Source: Chloranthus sessilifolius (taxonomy: Eukaryota > Streptophyta > Magnoliopsida > Chloranthales > Chloranthaceae). Taken from it: DNA of 64,000 nucleotides. Every line of letters begins with the position of its first letter. Positions within the stretch are counted from its first letter, which is position 1. Location of the stretch: assembly GCA_021018995.1 (NCBI GenBank), contig CM037590.1:66249597-66313596 (forward strand), read 5' to 3'. Position numbers and translations under genes: made by a program. The notes under the pieces were generated by a model, which had not been told where the DNA came from, did no database searches, and was given only the letters and a program-made list of their open reading frames with translations. Below are positions 23,465-35,608 of this stretch, piece after piece.

Positions 23465-23580
23465 AAAGGAGCTGCACGAAGTGCACAAGGCTTCCGGTTT
23501 TAGGGTGTCTCTAAGAGGTAGATGGTAGGCAGCCCTTACCCCACCATGGAGAGATTAATTCATGCAATCAAACTCATGAC
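23465..23580 (-). mobile_element. SINE-like fragment (Au-type 3' half), minus strand
   Basis: Read on the minus strand it gives GGTGGGGTAAGGGCTGCCTA followed after about 40 bases by GGAAGCCTTGTGCACTTCGT. This is the order and wording of the 3' half of Au-type plant SINEs (GGGTAAGGCTGCGTACA ... GGGAGCCTTGTGCACTGGGT). A degenerate box-B-like ATGAGTTTGATTGCATG precedes it. No flanking duplication was found. Confidence 0.5.
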
Positions 23581-23639
23581 GCATGGTAATCATCACTTTG
23601 GGCAGGCAACACTTGTCGAAAAAATGAACGGCTTAAAAT

Positions 23640-24480
23640 GATTCTGATAATTCCATGGTGGTCATACATTTTTTTGTGCTAAATCACATGGTACAAATAT
23701 CTTTCAAATGCAATTTTCCGATAGATCCGTGCATGCAGGATTTTCTTAAAGGGGCCCATTTATAATTCGAGAAATTAATATTTGTACCGTCTAATCCGTG
23801 TATTATAATCTAAACATCTTTGATGTAAAAGATTAAGCAGAAAAATAATCTTCATCATTCCATATAAAGCCATCAAAACGCCATGTAAAATGAATGGTTA
23901 CTATGTAAATCTAATATGAAACATTTTCCACCACATCAAATCGTGTGATGGTACTGATTACCTATCTAGTGACAACATGGATGACCAAATATATGCCACG
24001 AGGGACAATGAGCATTATGATACCTGTCTTTGCACCCCCCAAATCCTTGAAGGCACCTACACCAAAAATTATTGACTGCTTTGAAAAAACTGAAGATCCT
24101 TTTTTGCTCTAAATCTTTCACACAATGGATTTGAAGATGATGGGCGTAACAACATACGTTTACTTTTTGGTTTCATAAGGCACAAAGCCTGAAAAATAAT
24201 TTGGAATTTCCGTTTAAGTATGATGTGTGTCATGTGATTGTTTAGTGACCTTTTTGAGATATGTCCTACATGGAATTAGAAATTAGAAATTGACTGTCTA
24301 ATAATACACCAATGATCTCAAGATCCACCGCAAGGAAGATTCTAATGAAAAATAATCTCCCAACGTCGGAGTTCAAAGTAGTCAATGGTTTTTGGCTTAG
24401 GTGCTGTCAAATGTTGGGTAAGTGCAAATAAAGGTTCCGTGATAATAGCTTTTACTTAAAGTCCACTGAACCTAGAGCTA
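23640..24480. repeat. Unclassified dispersed repeat, two degraded copies
   Basis: Stretches near 23700-23960 and 24240-24480 share words with blocks at 32230-32960 and 34020-35130: CAATGATCTCAAGATC, AAAAATAATCTCC, CAATGGTTTTTGG, and CCATGTAAAATGAATGGTTA. No open frame and no terminal repeat was found, so the class is unknown. Confidence 0.45.
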
Positions 24481-24684
24481 CTTAAGAGTGAAGTGGTCTC
24501 ACTAACCTTTTCTTTTCTGTTACATCATCATAATAATTAAACTTTTTTTTTTGGTGCCAAATCACCCTAATAATTAACAAGTAGATGAAAAGTTGATGTG
24601 ACATAGAGCAAGTGCATCTAACACCAGTAAGTCTACGAGCACTCGTCACCTTGTCTTCCTTCTACGCATCTTACTGTCCCAATG

Positions 24685-25175
24685 AGCTGGGGCCGGCTTA
24701 GGCCGGGCCTTAAACGGTCTGACTGAAAAATAACTTAGCCTATATATCAGGCGCATCATATGACCGTTGCCTACATGAGCCCATTTAAAACACATTTTAA
24801 ATCTTTTTTAGAGTGAAATCTGGCTGGACATGGACCCATCCGATCCTTTGACGCAAATGTAGTTAGGTAATTACTGAATATAAACTTATTTTAAAACACT
24901 AATAGATTAAATATAAGATAATATAATAATTTTAGTAATATTGACTAATATATATATATATAATGAAACGGATGTACATACATATTTTTAGGCCGTGCCG
25001 GGCCAATGCTCTATAGTATAGTGGGTCGGCAAGCTTGACTCTAAATGCTCAAGCCCGGTTAGATTATATATTCGGTCTATCCAACCTGGCCCGTGGCCCG
25101 TTTATTAAATGGCTATAAAAGTGCTACTCATACCCGGCCCATAACCGGGCTAGGCCCATTGAGACCCCTAACTGT
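24685..25175. repeat. GC-rich foldback-like block (GGCCGGGC words)
   Basis: The left edge reads CCAATGAGCTGGGGCCGG and the right edge, inverted, reads TCAATGGGCCTAGCCCGG. GGCCGGGC/GCCCGG words recur between them and the middle is AT-rich with a short (TA)n. This looks like a worn MITE of the GGCCCG-rich kind common in plants. The flanking duplication is not clear. Confidence 0.4.
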
Positions 25176-25207
25176 GAGGGGCCAAAGGTGGGGAGAGCAT
25201 CTCATGG

Positions 25208-25384
25208 GAGAGAGACAAGTCCGAGAAAGTAACGAAGGGGTGAGATTGTGAGATAGGGGATCATTTTCTATAGAATGTGATCATAACGGGCCAGGCCCAT
25301 TGAGATAGGGGTTGGAGAGAGACGAGTCAGAAAAAGAAACAAAGGAGTGAGATTGTGAGATAGGGGATCATTTTCTATAGAATG
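25208..25384. repeat. Partial tandem duplication left of the Copia
   Basis: GAGAGAGACAAGTC...GTGAGATTGTGAGATAGGGG is present at 25208-25282 and again at 25313-25384. The second copy is preceded by a piece resembling the end of the GC-rich block (GGCCCATTGAGA), so the unit was about 105 bp and included that end. Confidence 0.7.
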
Positions 25385-25464
25385 GGACTCGTTGTAGACT
25401 AAATCTTTTCTACATTGCTTATCTCATCTCTTCGTATCAAACTTTGGATTTTTCTAGTCTTTTT

Positions 25465-26120
25465 TGTTGGATATTTTAATATCTAACTTTTATTTTGGGA
25501 TTTGTTTGTGAATTGATAGTTTCATATCGTGTATAATGTTTTTTGGGTTTTAAGTTATATTGTGCATTTTTGGCTCATGACTTATAGCCTTTATTCAAGG
25601 GGCACCAAATTTTGTAGGTTCTATCGCCATGTACCTCATTAGTCACACATGAGCGTGTCGAGTCGAGTCGGGTCTGGACGGGCACGTGACGGTGCATTTA
25701 GTTAATTTTTAGACAAAAGTGTAACCGCAATTTTCAGTTATTTTAAACGGATACGTCTTATCTGAAATGGAGCGTTTGCACCTGTTGAGTTCTATATAAG
25801 GGACCCGAGACCCTCTTTGTCATTTACTGCATTTTCTATTATGTTTTTCGTGTTTTAAAGATTCTCTCAGAGTTTTGCTCTTGCGCTATTTGGTGTTCTG
25901 ATTGCGTGATCAGATTCACCAAATCTATCTCAAGAATACGTTGATGATTCGTTGTATCCTGAAACCGATTTGTCGGTAACCTATTGGTGATCACTCGATT
26001 ATAGTGGTAGGGGCAAATATTGGTCCAAAGATAATGATTTTTAACGTATTTCGAATCGGATCAGTGTATTTCTTCTTTTCAATCTTTATCTTTTTCATTC
26101 CGTACCATTATTTTATAACA
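25465..26120 (+). repeat. 5' LTR of the plus-strand Copia
   Basis: It contains TATATAAGGGACC near 25792-25804, a good TATA box for element transcription. Near the end it has GGGCAAATATTGG and AAAGATAATGATT, words shared with the solo LTRs at 35609 and 58808. Confidence 0.88.
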
Positions 26121-29031
26121 ATTTTAAACCAATATGACCCATATTACAAGCTCCTCTTCTCCCGTATTAATCGATAAAATCCATCCCACGCTGCTCAACA
26201 ACATCTACAAGTTGGACAATTTCGATGGTTCGAACTTCAAAGGTGACAACATAATTAATTTTTCTATTGACCGCACTGAAAGTTGTGTACATTATCACAA
26301 ACCCGTGCCCAACTGTTACCGAATCTTTAACTTTAAACAAAGGTCGTAAAAAGTTGAAATGAGGAGAAGATGACTACACTTGCAAGGGCTACAATCTCAA
26401 TGTATTGTCGAATTCGTTGTTCGACGTCTACTGCACCTACAATACTGCGTAGGAACTCTGGGACGCACTCGAAAGGAAATATAAAATTGAAGATGCAAGA
26501 TATAATTCTTATTTTATCGGTCAAATTTTCAATTTTAAGATGGTCGATGATAAATCTATTCTTAGCAAAGTACATGATTTTCAAGTTGTTATTAATTATA
26601 TGATTGCTAATGATTTTTATTTCGATGAAGAATTTTTGATTGATGCTGTAATTGCCAAGTTGCCTCAATCTTGGAAAGATTACTGAAAAATCTTTAAGCG
26701 TAATAATGAGAAGATTTCTATGAAAAATCTTCTCATTCATTTACGTATTAAGAAAAAATCTCGAGTTCGGGACAAAATCGAAGATCATGTAGATATGACA
26801 TCAAAAACACACTTAATTGAGTCTAAGGTTGTTAGTGGACCGTCAAAGAAGTGGAAGAGAGGATATTCTCACTCTAAGGAGAATAAGAAATTCGCCAAGA
26901 CCATAGTGCCGAAGAATGGTGGATGCTATCACTGTGAGAAACTCGAACATTTCAAATAGGATTGTCGCCTCTTCAAGAAATTAAAGAATCAAGCGAATGC
27001 AGTGGAAGAAAAAAGAAACTTTATAGCCGTTCTCTCATAAGTCAATCTGATTTGAGACATCAATGAATGGTGTATCAACACAGGTGCCACAAAACATGTG
27101 TGTAATAATCGTGATATGTTTATAATGTATGACGAAACTGATGATGATCAAGATCTCTTCATGGGGAACTCATCAACGACAAAGATTATAGGGCGTGGAA
27201 AAGTGAAATTGAATTTCACATATAAAAAACTCGTAACGCTTACTGATGTGTTTCATGTACCCGAAATTTATAAGAACATGATATCGGGTGGTTTACTAAT
27301 CAAGCATGATTTCAAACTAGTATTTGAATTGGATAAGTTTATGTTATCTAAGAATGGTGAATTTATTGGAAAATGATATACTATGGGAGGCATGTTCAAA
27401 TTGAATTTAACTGAACCAATCAATAAAATCTCTCATTCTTCTTATTCAGTCTCTCTTTCTAATTTATAACATGATAGATTAGGACATGATAATTGTATAT
27501 CTATGAAATGCATGATTAGTTTAGATCTAATTCCTAAACATGAATTTTTTTATAGTAGTTCCTGCAGTGTATGCGTTAAGACTAAATTACTAAAAAACCT
27601 TTTCCTAGTGTTATTAGAAATTTATATTTATTAGATTTAATACATAGTAATATTTGTGATTTAAATAATATTCCTACTAGAAGAGAGAAATGATATTTTA
27701 TTATTTTTATAGATGATTTTTCAAGATATACTCATATATATTTATTAAATGCTAAAAATAAGATTTTTAAAAAATTTAAAATTTAAAAAGCTTTAGTAGA
27801 AAATCAATTAAATAAAAGAATTAAAGCCATTAGATCTGATAGGGTTGGAGAATACATGTCATATGAGTTCTTCGAATTCTGTGAAGTTCATGAAATTCGT
27901 CATAAGGTGACGACTCCTTATACGCTACAACAAAACGGTATTGCCAAAAGAAAAAATAGGACATTATAAAAATGACTAATGCAATGTTGGTCAACACTGA
28001 TTTAAATAAAAATTTATGCAGGTAAAACATTGTTAACCATTACTCATATCTTGAATAGAATTTCACAAAAGAAGACTTTAACTACACCTTATGAACTTTG
28101 GAAGAATAGAAAACCTACTCTAACCTATTTTAAAGTGTGGGGGTGAGGACACTTATTAGATTAGTAGATCCTAAGAGACCTAAAATTGGTCTTCGGACTA
28201 TTGAATGTGCATTTGTTGATAGTAAGGCTTACAGATTTTTTGCTATGAAATACAATGATCATATAGATAAAAATACTATAATAGAATCTAGAGATGTTAT
28301 ATTTTATGAATCTAAGTTTACTACTTTGTCTAATAAATTAAACAATGAAAATTAAACTTATGAACATGGAGAATCTTCTACATCTAAAGATGTTCTTAAA
28401 TCTTCGAGTGATAAAGAAGTCATCGTTGAACCTAGAAGAAGTAAACGTCTACGAATTGAAACTAGCATTTTAAAAGACAATTATATCTATGTTATTGAAG
28501 GGAATAGGAAGAAAAGTATTAAAAAACATTCATGTCTAAACGTAGAAGATGATCCTATAACTTTTATTAATGCTCTGAAATCTAGGGAAAACACTTTTTG
28601 GAAGGAAGTTATCAATGATGAAATGGACTTCATAATGAGAAATAAAATGTGAAAATTAATAGACTTATCCGAAGGATCTATATTCGTAGGGTGTAGATAG
28701 ATAGTTAAAAGAAAATTTAGAACGGATGGAACTATAGAAAAATTTAAGACAATATTGATTGCCAAAGGATATAGACAAAAAGAAGGTGTTGACTATTTTG
28801 ACATTTACGCACCAGTTGCTAAAATTTCGACTATAAGACTTCTAATTGTCTTATCTTCTATACATAAGTTAGAAATACATCAAATGGATTTTAAAGTCGT
28901 TTTCTTAAATGGTGATTTAAAAAAAGAGGTCTATATGGAACAATCAGAAGAGTTTGCTCTACTTGGACAAGAAAAGAAAGTATGCAAACTTTTTAAATCT
29001 TTATATGGGTTAAAGTAAATACCAAAATAGT

Positions 29032-29656
29032 CATAGTGACAAATTTCACCGAAATGCAGTGAAATTCGTCGAAATGGGGGTCAAACTAAAGTTTCGAAGA
29101 AATTTCGATACTTTTTGAAAATTTTGATATTTTCGGCAAAATTTCAATATTTTCGGCGAAATTTCGATAAATTTCAAATTTTTTTTTTTTTTGGTATGTT
29201 AATAATTTATTGCTTACAGCCTTACAGCCTTACACACAAGCGCAGACACAAAAGCATTTATTGCTTACAACCTTACAAACCAGCTTACAGCCTTACACAC
29301 TAGCGCAAGCACAAAAGCATTTATTGCTTATAGCCTTACAAACCAGCTTACAGCCTCAACAGCGCAGACACAAAGCACATTATATAGGAAGTAAGAGTGT
29401 TGCTTTTTCTAACATCACCCGATGTGGGACTAAATTTTAACTAAAAAATCCTTCACTTTCTCAATTTGTCTATTGTAGAGTGTTTTATACTTGAACTATC
29501 TTCTATAGTTTTATGCTTGAGCTCGGGGTTAATGCTTAGCCACTTGGATCAATTGTTTAAAATATTTTTAATTCCTGAAACTTTCTTGAAATTAATCTGA
29601 AATGTACCGAAAGGACCCCCACCGAAAAATTACCGAAAATGAAATTTGTCACTATG
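29032..29656. mobile_element. 625-bp hAT-like non-autonomous element inside the Copia
   Basis: The terminal inverted repeat is CATAGTGACAAATTTC at both ends. Subterminal blocks are rich in CGAAATTTC and include GGACCCCCACCGAAA, like the MITE at 904. The flanks are AAAATAGT (29024-29031) and AAAACACT (29657-29664), 6 of 8 matching, as expected for an aged 8-bp duplication. It sits in the reverse-transcriptase region of the Copia and so is younger than it. The middle carries three tandem units of about 63 bp (29204-29375) with GCTTACAGCCTTACA words. Confidence 0.75.
29204..29375. repeat. Three tandem units (about 63 bp) within the DNA element
   Basis: Each unit begins TTTATTGCTTA and ends GACACAAAAGCA or a variant. 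The third is slightly shortened. They lie in the centre of the 625-bp element. Confidence 0.8.
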
Positions 29657-31271
29657 AAAACACTGACATGAAAAATTTGATAATACAATTACTAATTTTG
29701 GATTCAAAACTAATGAAGCTGACAAATGTATGTACTATAAATTTTCTAATAATTGTAGTGTTATAATATGTTTTTATGTAGATGATTTACTTATTTTTGA
29801 CACTAATTTAGAAGTTATTTTGGAAACTAAAAACTTCTTAAGTTCATTTTTTAGCAAGAAAGGCATGGGAAAGATAGATGTAATTTTGAGAATCAAAATT
29901 ATAAGAAATGAGAATACGTTAACTTTACCTCAATCTCATTTTGTTGAAAAGATTTTGAAAATATTCAATTACTTTGATTTGAAATCTGTCAATACACCTT
30001 TGAATATTAATATTAAATTACCTAAAAATGATGAAAGATGTGTGCAACAGTTAGAATATGCAAGAGTTATCGGTAGTCTTATGTATACGATGCATTGTAC
30101 AAGGTCGGACATTGCATTTGCAGTAAGTAAGTTAAGTAGATTTACAAGTAACCCTAGTTCTGTTCATTGGAATGTTATTTTTCATATTTTTAGATATTTA
30201 AAATGTACTATTAATTATGGTTTGCATTTTTCTAGATATCCTCAAGTGTTAGAAGGATATAGCGATGCAAGTTGGATATCTGATTCAAAAGAATCAAAGT
30301 CCACAAGTAGATAAATATTCACTTTTGGAGGTGCTACAAACTCATGAAGATTAAAGAAGCAAACTTGCATCACACATTCCACTATAGAATCGAAATTCAT
30401 TGCCTTAGCGGCAAATAGAAAAGAAGCAGAATGGTTAAGAAATTTATTAATAGAAATCAAATTATGATTAAACTATTACCGCCTATCTCTATACATTGTA
30501 ATAGTGAAGTAACACTATTAAAGGCTTATAGTCAAACGTATAATGAAAAAATAGACATATTGGTCTAAGACATAATTATATAAAATAATTACTTAAAGAT
30601 GGAATAATCTCAATAATTAGAGTTAGGTCTGCGGAAAACCTGATTAATCTATTTACTAAAAGCCTTGGCAGAGATGGAATTCATAAGACATCAATCGGAA
30701 TGGGTTTAAAGTCATTAAACCTATACAGTCATTTATGATAGGAACCCTACCTAATATTTGTTTAATCAATATTTAAGTTTAAAAGAAAAAATAAGTTGTA
30801 AATAAGTGGCGGCTAAAGGGCACTACATTAATAAGCAATAAAACTCATATACATCTCAAGAAGGATAGTGTTTTACTTGTAATGGATAATAGGATGTTAA
30901 ACGATGCTCTTAATAGTCCTATAATAGTATTGAGAAGTTAAAGTTACATAGACATCTCTTATTGGTCTACCTATATAAGTGTGAGGATGGAGCCGCTTTC
31001 AATGAGATATGATTTTATCTCTTAAACACTTACGAAAATCAGGGTACTAGCACAAGGTCTGAATGTGCTAATCTATTTATTGAACACCAAATATGTGAAA
31101 TAGTTCCGATTTATCGTATAAGATCGTTAGTTCAAAATTTAGCTTCATTAAAGACCTTGACAAACCTTGAATTATTTTCACTAAAGTGAAAATTCAAGTT
31201 TGTAAGACATTTTCATTTATGCACATATTTATGACTTTACTCTGTTTTAAATCTTTAAAATAGTGGGAGAT

Positions 31272-31994
31272 TGTTGGATTTTTAAAATCAACTTTTATTT
31301 TGGGATTTGTTTGTGAATTGATAGTCCCATATCGTGTACAGTGGTTTTTGGGTTTTGAGTTATATTGTGGAGTTTTGGCTCCTTCACACAGGGGGCACCA
31401 AATTTTGTAGGTTCCACTGCCATGCACCCCATCAGTCACACACACACGCGTGCGCAGAGCTGAGTCGGGTCGGGCTGGGACGGGCACGGGTATGAACATG
31501 TGTACGTATACGTGGCGGTGCGGTACATTTAGTTAACTTTTTAGACAAAGTGTAACTGTATTATTTATATCCGTTCAGTTATTTGTGCCTGTTAAGTTAT
31601 TTATGCCCGTTCAGTTATTTTAAATGCATATGTCTTATTCGGAACGGTGCATTCACCCGTTGAGTTCTATTTAAGGGACCCGAGACCCTCTTTGTCATTT
31701 ACTGCATTTTTTATTATGTTTTTCGTGTTTTAAAGATTCTCTCAGAGTTATGCTCCTGCACTATTTTGTGTTATGATTGCATGATTAGATTTACCAAATC
31801 TATCACAAGAATATGCTGTCGATTCGTTATAACCTGAAATCGATTTGCCAAAAATTTATTGGTGACCACTCGATTATAGTGGTAGGAGCAAATATTAGTT
31901 TAAAGATAATGATCTTCACTGTGCCTCAAATCGGATCAGTATATTTTTTTTCCCAATCTTTATTTTTTGCATTACGCACCAATATTTTCTAACA
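31272..31994 (+). repeat. 3' LTR of the plus-strand Copia
   Basis: Homologous over its length to the left LTR. It is about 65 bp longer, partly through an internal repetition of a GTTCAGTTATTT word near 31570-31620. It has an alternating CACACACACGCGTGCGC run near 31437-31455. Confidence 0.88.
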
Positions 31995-32229
31995 ATTTTC
32001 TATTATAATAAAATTATAAAATAATTACATGGTGGACTCTTGAATCTAAAACCCACTGTATATATAATGTATATTGGGTATGCATATGCTTTTAACCGGT
32101 GTTCCTATGCCTGCCGTGGGACGCGTGGACGATAGGATGCATAAAAGTGAAGGTAGCTTTATAAAAGTAAAGGTATGGACTATAGGATGCATAAAAGTGA
32201 AGGCAGCTTTATAAAAGTAAAGGTAGCTT
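31995..32229. repeat. Spacer with a 50-bp tandem duplication
   Basis: A unit starting TGGACGATAGGATGCATAAA at 32126 repeats at 32176 with TGGACTATAGGATGCATAAA. A third partial copy of GTAGCTTTAT follows. The rest is ordinary AT-rich flank. Confidence 0.75.
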
Positions 32230-32960
32230 TATTAATATCAACGAATCTTCGAGGGCACTGAGCTACAAAAAAATCGTTGATTTCTTTGAATCGAATAATG
32301 GAACGGAGAATGATGATGGAGATCGTTTATTGTATCAATCTTCCACACAATTATATAAACTTAATTTTAGGGCTTTTTTCTGGATACCGCTATAAAGAAT
32401 AACAATTAATCTTATGATGGTACACTTATGACATTGGCTTTGGCATAAGAGCTCTCTTCAAGATTCCGAAGCTGTTAGTAAAGATACTCAAATGTAAATG
32501 GCATACAAGTATACAATAGTAGGTACACGGATCATTTGATGATGGAGATCGCTTTTCAATCCAATCTTCACAAAATAGATCTCGAGATCATGAAGCACTT
32601 ATCAGACGGTCAGTTTTTTATTCTATGTTTCAAAGATCTTTAAAAAATAGTCCTCGAATCATATGACACATATCACACTCAAACATGATTTTAGGGGCTT
32701 GTTTTTGGGATCTGTTGCTCGTGGAATCAAGAAATGACCGTTGGATAGGTGTGCCATGATCTTAAGATCTATTGCGCTGAAGATCAGAGTGAAAAATGAT
32801 CTCCATCATCTGATTCGAAGGAATCAATGACTTTGAAGGGGTCTGGGATGTTGGCGCTTTCAGTAAATGCATTGGCGCGTTTAAAGGTACCCAAAGACTA
32901 TATGCATCACGCAACCTAAGATTACCATAAAATGAATGGTTAGCATGTGATTGTCCAGAT
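32230..32960. repeat. Unclassified dispersed repeat, two diverged copies in tandem
   Basis: GATGATGGAGATCG occurs near 32318 and 32542, each followed by TATCAATCTTC or CCAATCTTC and then by TTTTAGGGGCTT-like words (32366, 32690). The second copy continues with GATCTTAAGATCTATTGCG, ATCTCCATCATCTGATTCG and GGCGCTTTCAGTAAATGC. The same order of words appears at 34020-35130. There is no coding frame and no obvious ends. Confidence 0.6.
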
Positions 32961-33224
32961 CTATTTTTAGCCGTTCATTTTTTCATGCCCTATATAATGA
33001 CCTTCGGAACCACCTGATATCATTTGGTGCCACACATGAACAGAACCCGTTGACTCTCTCGGAGTTAGTTATATTTACTTACAAAGAAGGGACTGATCGT
33101 CCTCACCAACATCATAGAATCCAAAGATTCTGATTAATATTTGTGACTGTCACCTATCACAGGTTTTAGAGACCTTGATATCTGCAACTGCCATGTTTTG
33201 ATAAGATTGATGGAGTTAAATTAG

Positions 33225-33445
33225 GGCTTTAAATAGGGTCGGGTTTATGGGCTAAGGGTATATGTTCCGCCGGATCCGACCCAACCTTTGACTCAACCTG
33301 ACCCGAAGGTCAGGTTAGATGTTTCAGGTCTGTCCTTACATAACTCGAATCGACCCGGAGGGACGAGTTTCTGTGCCTGAAAGTACAATAGAAAACTTGG
33401 GTCGGGCCGGACGAGAGTCGATCTGAGCCAACCTATGGATAGGTA
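33225..33445. repeat. GGGTCGGG/GACCCG-rich block
   Basis: Repeated GACCCG and GGGTCGG words in both orientations (33238, 33277, 33300, 33352, 33399). It is similar in style to 24685-25175 and 38670-38910, and probably a worn MITE; the ends are not clear. Confidence 0.35.
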
Positions 33446-34019
33446 AAAAACTTAAAAGCTTCTAAAGAAGCTTCATACATTTATGATGGGTTCTATCTCT
33501 AATGACTTATAAAGAAAATGACAAATTAGAGGACATATTTGTACAGGCGGCTAACGAGATTGGAAACTTCATTAATTGAGCCACCCAACTTGCAGCCAAA
33601 CACGTGTCGTGCTAATTTGTTAAAGTAATTGGAGAGAACATATTATTTTCGAACCACGTTTTGCCTTTCTTGACTTTTTTTTGTTTTTTTCTTGAGAACG
33701 AAAAAATTAAAAGAAAAAAAATTGAGTGGATCAATGACTCAATGGTGAATGAGTGACTATTAAAAAAAGTGTAAGAAATACATAAACAAAATCATGCAAT
33801 TGACGTTATCAATCACACAAAAATGAATGCCCGTTTTCCATCCAAATAAAATGGAGGACATGAAAATTGGAGCTATAGTTGATATATGGTATTTTTTGAG
33901 TTCTCAAGCAAGAGTGGGAAAGGGATTTCATTAAAAAAAAAAAAAAAAACAAAGAAAGCGGGTAACTTTTCGGGTACCTTTGTTTCCGCCCGCGCATTCT
34001 AAGGAAGGGCTCGCGTCTC
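33446..34019. other. AT-rich spacer, nothing recognised
   Basis: Contains A and T homopolymer runs (33700-33730 and 33928-33948). A minus-strand frame at 33809-33997 is driven by the T-run and not credible. Confidence 0.5.
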
Positions 34020-35130
34020 AGAACCCTTGAAAACTATTGATTGTGTCAAAACATATGATGGAGGTCGTATTTTACCCTGATTTGCAAGTAGAACTTATAG
34101 GAAAACCGAAACCAATCGAACCAAACTGAAACCGAATCGAATCGGGTTGGTTGGGTTTAACAGTTGGACAATTTGGTTTGGTTTGAACATTTAGAAACCG
34201 ATTAGAACTGATTTGGTTTGTGATTTTGGTCCAAAACTGACCAAACCGAACCGAATGTACCCTTAATATCTGCCATATAATTCAAGGGCCATTTTTTGGG
34301 AATCTGTAACACATGAAATAAAATATTGATCATCTGATAGGTGCGCTATGATCCCAAGATCTATTGTATGAAAGATCAGGGTGGAACACTAAAGCCGGAC
34401 AAAATAGTGATTATTTTACAGGCTAGCTTCAACCGATAATTCACAGGGAAGAGCACAAGAGAATCGCCAAGAAAACACAGAGAAACACGTATGATGTTCA
34501 ATTCAAAATTATCCAATCAATCAATCACCAAAATCAGCCCATAAGGTGGGCTTTATAGCTAAAAATCGTCATTATCAGAATTTTACCAAAAATGCCAAAA
34601 TAAAATACGTAATAAAAGAAATATCTACCAAAAATATCTAGCTCAAATCGGGTTGAGAATCACATCCTAAATGATAAAGAAATATTACCATAAAAGGAAA
34701 AAAATAACTAACATTATAAATTTAGAAGGAAAAATGGTAGATTTTGACCTTGAAAAAAATTCTACCATAGGTAGTCACGACGTGTGCATCACGAAGAGCT
34801 TTTCAAAATAGGGTCATTTGTGCGATTCTGATAACCGTAGTCAAAATTATGGCCAAAATATTGAAATGTAGCCAAAACTGCCCCAATTAGGAAAATATCT
34901 CGATTACCTGCCATCTTTGCACTATTTTGCCAACTCAAGATATCTCAATGCCAACAACGTAGAATCTGACAACTCAGCATCATCTGACTTGGATCCTTCT
35001 GCATCAAACACGATCACCATCATCTGATATGAAGCAATCAATGGTTTTCAAGGGGCCTGAGATGTGGGCGCTTTCATAGAATGCGTGGGCGCAAACAGAG
35101 GAACCCAAGTTTTCGAGAAGGGGGCCATTA
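34020..35130. repeat. Unclassified dispersed repeat copy, split by a solo LTR
   Basis: Matches the copy at 32690-32900: AAGGGCCATTTTTTGGG..., GATCCCAAGATCTATTG, then, after the solo LTR, ATCACCATCATCTGATATG, AATCAATGGTTTTCAAGGGG and GTGGGCGCTTTC. A further insert rich in CCGAAACC/GGTTTGGTT words (34098-34262) is probably another small foldback repeat. Confidence 0.6.
34390..35006 (-). mobile_element. Solo LTR (617 bp), minus strand, 5-bp duplication
   Basis: Flanked by AACAC at 34385-34389 and 35007-35011. On the minus strand it starts TGATGCAG and has GCTATAAAGCCCACC (TATA-like) near 34551-34565. It ends ...GGCTTTA, so the right-hand dinucleotide is no longer CA. The other dispersed-repeat copy lacks it, which confirms both edges. 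The family is not assigned. The exact duplication suggests moderate age. Confidence 0.8.
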
Positions 35131-35317
35131 CTTGCCCACACAAAGTTGCCCCTTTCACACTATCTAAAAGAAAGGTTTTGACATTTTGGAAACTTGTGCT
35201 ATGTGAAACACCAACCAATTTGTTCCATTTGAACGCCATGCTCTATAGGTCTTTGGTGCAAAACATTGGCATGAAACATGATATCTATCATATGATTCGA
35301 TATAGTTGAAGGCTATA

Positions 35318-35438
35318 ATCTGATTTAGTAGTTGACTGCATTGAATCGGCCATCATCTGATTTAGTAGTTGACTATTATCTAATAATCTGATTTAGTAGT
35401 TGACTATCATCTGATTTAGTAGTTGACTGCATTGAATC
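35318..35438. repeat. Minisatellite, unit about 20-34 bp
   Basis: ATCTGATTTAGTAGTTGACT occurs four times (about 35318, 35350, 35389, 35411), with GCATTGAATC following the first and last. It lies inside or just beside the dispersed repeat. Confidence 0.85.
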
Positions 35439-35608
35439 ATATAATAAAGATTTTCATATCATGGCCTTCGAAGTTGGAGGCTTAAATTGGTGTTTTCACA
35501 TGGCTCAACTACTCTAAAGACGGAGTCTTTAAAAATGTGTGCTTGGGGCCAACCCTTTCTTGGAATGTGGTATTAATTTTCAGAAAGTGTGTCATGCAAT
35601 GCAGAGAC

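Larger units (their letters stand above)
25465..31994 (+). mobile_element. Ty1/Copia element, plus strand, both LTRs, broken
   Basis: The LTRs are 25465-26120 (656 bp) and 31272-31994 (723 bp). Both start TGTTGGAT and end TAACA. A polypurine AGTGGGAGAT precedes the right LTR. Flanks are TTTTT and ATTTT, a near-match duplication. Parts: gag about 26134-26960 with a CCHC-type knuckle (CYHCEKLEHF), protease around 27070-27110, integrase about 27480-28060, reverse transcriptase about 28650-30000 ([14 protein letters not shown]), RNase H about 30040-30480. I could not recognise the usual initiator-Met primer site. Many disabling changes are present. LTR difference is roughly 13 percent by eye, so it is several million years old or more. 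A DNA element interrupts it at 29032-29656. Confidence 0.88.

Noticed and set aside
35318-35438. CRISPR-like array (repeat of about 20 bp with spacers)
   Set aside because: The spacers are short, unequal and partly repeated, and the genome is a plant; it is a minisatellite.
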